From contig CAMCHA010000090.1 in assembly GCA_945874515.1 (NCBI GenBank), forward strand, positions 1 through 8,058: a DNA stretch of 8,058 nucleotides, written 5' to 3'. This document shows, piece by piece, positions 6,487-8,058 of this stretch. How positions within the stretch are numbered: the stretch's first letter is position 1; every line of letters starts with the position of its first letter. The position numbers and the translations under genes were made by a program. Below the pieces are notes generated by a model, which saw only the letters and a list, made by a program, of their open reading frames with translations, ran no database searches and was not told the DNA's origin. Source of the DNA: Asaia bogorensis (lineage in GTDB: Bacteria > Pseudomonadota > Alphaproteobacteria > Acetobacterales > Acetobacteraceae).

Positions 6487-7368
6487 TCAAAGAAAGAAGA
6501 GCGCCAGCGCCCCCAAAGCGCCCGCGGCCAGGGAAAGCCCGGCATAGGCCGCGCCATATCGCCCGCCGCCCAAGGCCAAGGCATAGCCCGCCTTGGCGGA
6601 GATATTGACCGCAACCGCTACCAGCACCGCCTGGGCAGCGAATTCCAGGCTGATGGTCGCCGGCGCCAGCAGCGGCACGGAAAGCGCTACGGCATCCACA
6701 TCGGCAAGGCCGGTGATGGCCGCCACGGCTAATACCGCCTCTGGCCCCAGCCTCTCCGCGGCCAATTTGGAAATCAGCACAACAGCGGCGAGCAGAAGCG
6801 CGATTTTCAGCACGGCGCTGAGTTCGAAGGGGTTGTCCGGCGCGCGGGCGGGCGCGCCATCAGCGCCGGTGCGCCGCACCAGCACGAAGCCCCCAAGCGC
6901 CATGCCCAAACCCGCAATGCCGAGCGGCACCAGAAGATACCCCGCCACTGCCGGCGCGATGAAGGCCACAATCCCAATGGTGCGCAGGCAGGAAACCGCG
7001 CCCGCCATCAACGCCCCCGCAGCCAGAACCAGGGCCGCGCCGCCCGCAGCCGCCGCGCGCGCATTGGAAAGCGTCACGGCGGTGGAGGAAATCAGCCCCC
7101 CGGCGGCACCGCTGAACAGCAACCCGCGTTCCGGCCCCATCAACCGCACCGCAAGGTAACCAAGATAGGAAATCGCCGCGAGCAGAATGGCAAAACGCCA
7201 AATCTTGGCCGGGTTCAGCCCGCCCAGCAGCGCTATGGGCTCATCCGGCACCAGCGGCATGACCAGCAGGGTCATGGAAAGCAGCACCAGGGCAGATCGC
7301 AGCTCGGGCCAGGTGATGCGCGCCATCAGGCCATGCAGGCTCTCACGTGAGGCCAGGATGGCGGTCAT
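6487..7368 (-). CDS. DUF4010 membrane protein (C-terminal half of an MgtC/SapB-DUF4010 protein)
   Basis: A 293-residue, very hydrophobic protein with about eight membrane segments by eye, for example around 26-40, 57-75, 83-100, 110-127, 130-165, 187-205 and 275-293. DUF4010 hallmarks seen are LNPAKIWRF (51-59), GGLISSTAVTLSNA (90-103), NPFELSAVLKIALLL (179-193) and GLADVDAVALS (220-230). A related NISAKAGYALALGG segment lies at 255-268. Function is unknown; a transport role is suspected for the family. It is normally fused behind an MgtC/SapB domain, which here is encoded by the preceding gene in another frame. The first ATG overlaps that gene's TGA (ATGA), has no recognisable ribosome binding site, and is preceded in the same frame by ten further codons reading [10 protein letters not shown] that look like family sequence. 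The protein may therefore be half of a broken or split gene. Its stop is 65 bases before the ligase start. That gap shows no clear terminator. Confidence 0.88.
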   Translation of the reverse strand: MTAILASRESLHGLMARITWPELRSALVLLSMTLLVMPLVPDEPIALLGGLNPAKIWRFAILLAAISYLGYLAVRLMGPERGLLFSGAAGGLISSTAVTLSNARAAAAGGAALVLAAGALMAGAVSCLRTIGIVAFIAPAVAGYLLVPLGIAGLGMALGGFVLVRRTGADGAPARAPDNPFELSAVLKIALLLAAVVLISKLAAERLGPEAVLAVAAITGLADVDAVALSVPLLAPATISLEFAAQAVLVAVAVNISAKAGYALALGGGRYGAAYAGLSLAAGALGALALFFL

Positions 7369-7745
7369 GGCGACAGCTGCCGCGCCAGCACTGCCATATC
7401 ACCCAGGACCGCCAGCGCGCCCAGGCTATAGGTGCCAAGGGCGGCGACCAGGCTGGTTGCAGAAACGCGGTTCTCCGCATCGGCTTCCCGGAGCGCGAAG
7501 GGCAATTGTGCGGCCAGCAGCGCCGCCAACCCGAAGCCCAGCAGCAGCGCGCCGCCGGGCTGGCCCAAGGCCGAGGCGAGAACCGCCATAACGCCGCCCA
7601 AAAGCCCGGTCAGCGCAAAGGTCCTCACACCGGCGGTCCGCCTGCCCGGCGCTTCTTGGCGTTCGCGCCAATGCCGTTCCGTGCCCACCAGCAGGCCGAT
7701 GGCGAGCGCGGCGGCCAGGCGGTGTAACAGCTCCTCCGTACTCAT
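7365..7745 (-). CDS. MgtC/SapB-family membrane protein (N-terminal half of an MgtC-DUF4010 protein)
   Basis: A 126-residue membrane protein. The opening [20 protein letters not shown] (7-26) matches the MgtC/SapB N-terminal pattern of a first membrane helix ending in an IGLLxGxER motif. The second conserved block is [13 protein letters not shown] (39-51), and two to three more hydrophobic segments run to the end. MgtC-type proteins are inner-membrane proteins linked to magnesium limitation and to F1Fo ATP synthase control in Salmonella, but the short MgtC-DUF4010 subfamily has no assigned role. The reading frame ends at LARQLSP, just where fused relatives run on through an alanine-rich helix into DUF4010; the next gene overlaps by 4 bases in another frame. 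The start at 7745 fits the usual distance to the ER motif, but no ribosome binding site is visible in front of it. It is divergent from the MoeB/ThiF-like gene. Confidence 0.85.
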   Translation of the reverse strand: MSTEELLHRLAAALAIGLLVGTERHWRERQEAPGRRTAGVRTFALTGLLGGVMAVLASALGQPGGALLLGFGLAALLAAQLPFALREADAENRVSATSLVAALGTYSLGALAVLGDMAVLARQLSP

Positions 7746-7775
7746 GCCGACATAAGGCGCCGTGCGGGGCCGTAT

Positions 7776-7794
7776 CGCAAGCAGAAAGCTTGCG
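7776..7794. repeat. Perfect 7-bp inverted repeat in the divergent intergenic region
   Basis: CGCAAGC, five bases (AGAAA), then GCTTGCG. It sits between the divergent MgtC-like gene (start 7745) and the MoeB/ThiF-like gene (start 7817 or 7826). No run of T follows on either strand, so it is not a typical terminator. It could be an operator or a chance palindrome; no promoter boxes are convincing around it. Confidence 0.5.
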
Positions 7795-7825
7795 CGCGCC
7801 GGGGCATCGCGGCCATATGGCGGGG

Positions 7826-8058
7826 ATGTCGCTTTCCTTCTCTCGCCCGGAATTGCAGCGCTATTCCCGCCATATCCTTTTGCAGGAGGTGGGCGCTATC
7901 GGCCAAGCCAAGCTGCGCGCGGCGCGGGTGCTGATTGTAGGCGCGGGGGGCTTGGGCTCGCCGCTCGCGCTTTATCTGGCAGCAGCGGGCATCGGCACGC
8001 TGGGGATTGTGGATCACGACACGCTGGAGCTTTCCAATTTGCAGCGCCAGGTGGCCCA
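7826..8058 (+). CDS. MoeB/ThiF/HesA-family E1-like adenylyltransferase, N-terminal part (cut by window edge)
   Basis: The first 77 residues of a plus-strand gene that runs off the right edge. The translation contains [18 protein letters not shown] (10-27), then the nucleotide-binding loop [20 protein letters not shown] (35-54). After that come [18 protein letters not shown] (60-77), with the acidic pair D63/D65 and the N-x-x-R-Q segment that bind ATP in MoeB and ThiF. These enzymes adenylate the C-terminal glycine of a small sulfur carrier: MoaD for molybdopterin, ThiS for thiazole. Which partner is used here cannot be decided from this part. ATG 7826 is taken as start; an in-frame ATG at 7817 (adding MAG) is equally possible, and neither has a clear ribosome binding site. 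It is the only plus-strand gene, divergent from the MgtC-like gene, so it is functionally separate from the catabolic operon. Confidence 0.93.
   Translation, partial: MSLSFSRPELQRYSRHILLQEVGAIGQAKLRAARVLIVGAGGLGSPLALYLAAAGIGTLGIVDHDTLELSNLQRQVA

Noticed and set aside
7742..8017. A 91-codon minus-strand frame at the right end
   Set aside because: It is antisense to the MoeB/ThiF-like coding sequence, whose motifs are unmistakable, and its own translation has no family features.

Overview
The window is GC-rich, tightly packed bacterial DNA of ordinary chromosomal type. The protein families, the gene packing and the GC-rich codon use suggest an alphaproteobacterium, perhaps a member of the Rhodospirillales/Acetobacteraceae. 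That placement is an impression from the translations and was not tested. There are no RNA genes, insertion sequences, CRISPR arrays or phage genes, and no gene-free stretch longer than about 75 bases.

From about 6421 down to the left edge, all genes lie on the minus strand and form one compact catabolic operon. In transcription order these are: a single-chain NDP-forming acyl-CoA synthetase (6421-4280), a MaoC-type double-hotdog enoyl-CoA hydratase (4278-3421), the A and B subunits of a type I 3-oxoacid CoA-transferase (3400-2720 and 2693-2052), an acyl-CoA dehydrogenase (2018-948), an enoyl-CoA hydratase/isomerase-family protein (951-166), and the first 53 residues of a second acyl-CoA dehydrogenase (161 to the edge). 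Junctions are 1 to 33 bases or overlapping (TGAAATG, ATGA). Most starts have a strong purine-rich ribosome binding site 7-8 bases upstream, and these sites place several starts downstream of the longest possible ORF. Together the genes can activate an organic acid to its CoA ester, desaturate it, hydrate or isomerise it, and exchange CoA with a 3-oxo acid. The substrate cannot be read from the sequence. No thiolase or 3-hydroxyacyl-CoA dehydrogenase lies inside the window.

Upstream of this operon, on the same strand, lies an MgtC/SapB-type membrane protein gene (7745-7365) followed by a DUF4010 membrane protein gene (7368-6487). In many bacteria these two parts are one polypeptide. Here they are in different frames with a 4-base ATGA overlap, and the downstream frame also encodes family-like residues upstream of its ATG. 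This points either to a recent frameshift or to a real gene split.

At the right edge, and divergent from the rest, begins a MoeB/ThiF/HesA-type E1-like adenylyltransferase (from 7826, or 7817, rightwards), cut by the window end. The short divergent intergenic region holds a perfect 7-bp inverted repeat.

I saw no clearly new biological system. The points most worth checking are the split MgtC-DUF4010 gene and the unassigned catabolic pathway with paired acyl-CoA dehydrogenases and two ways of forming CoA esters.
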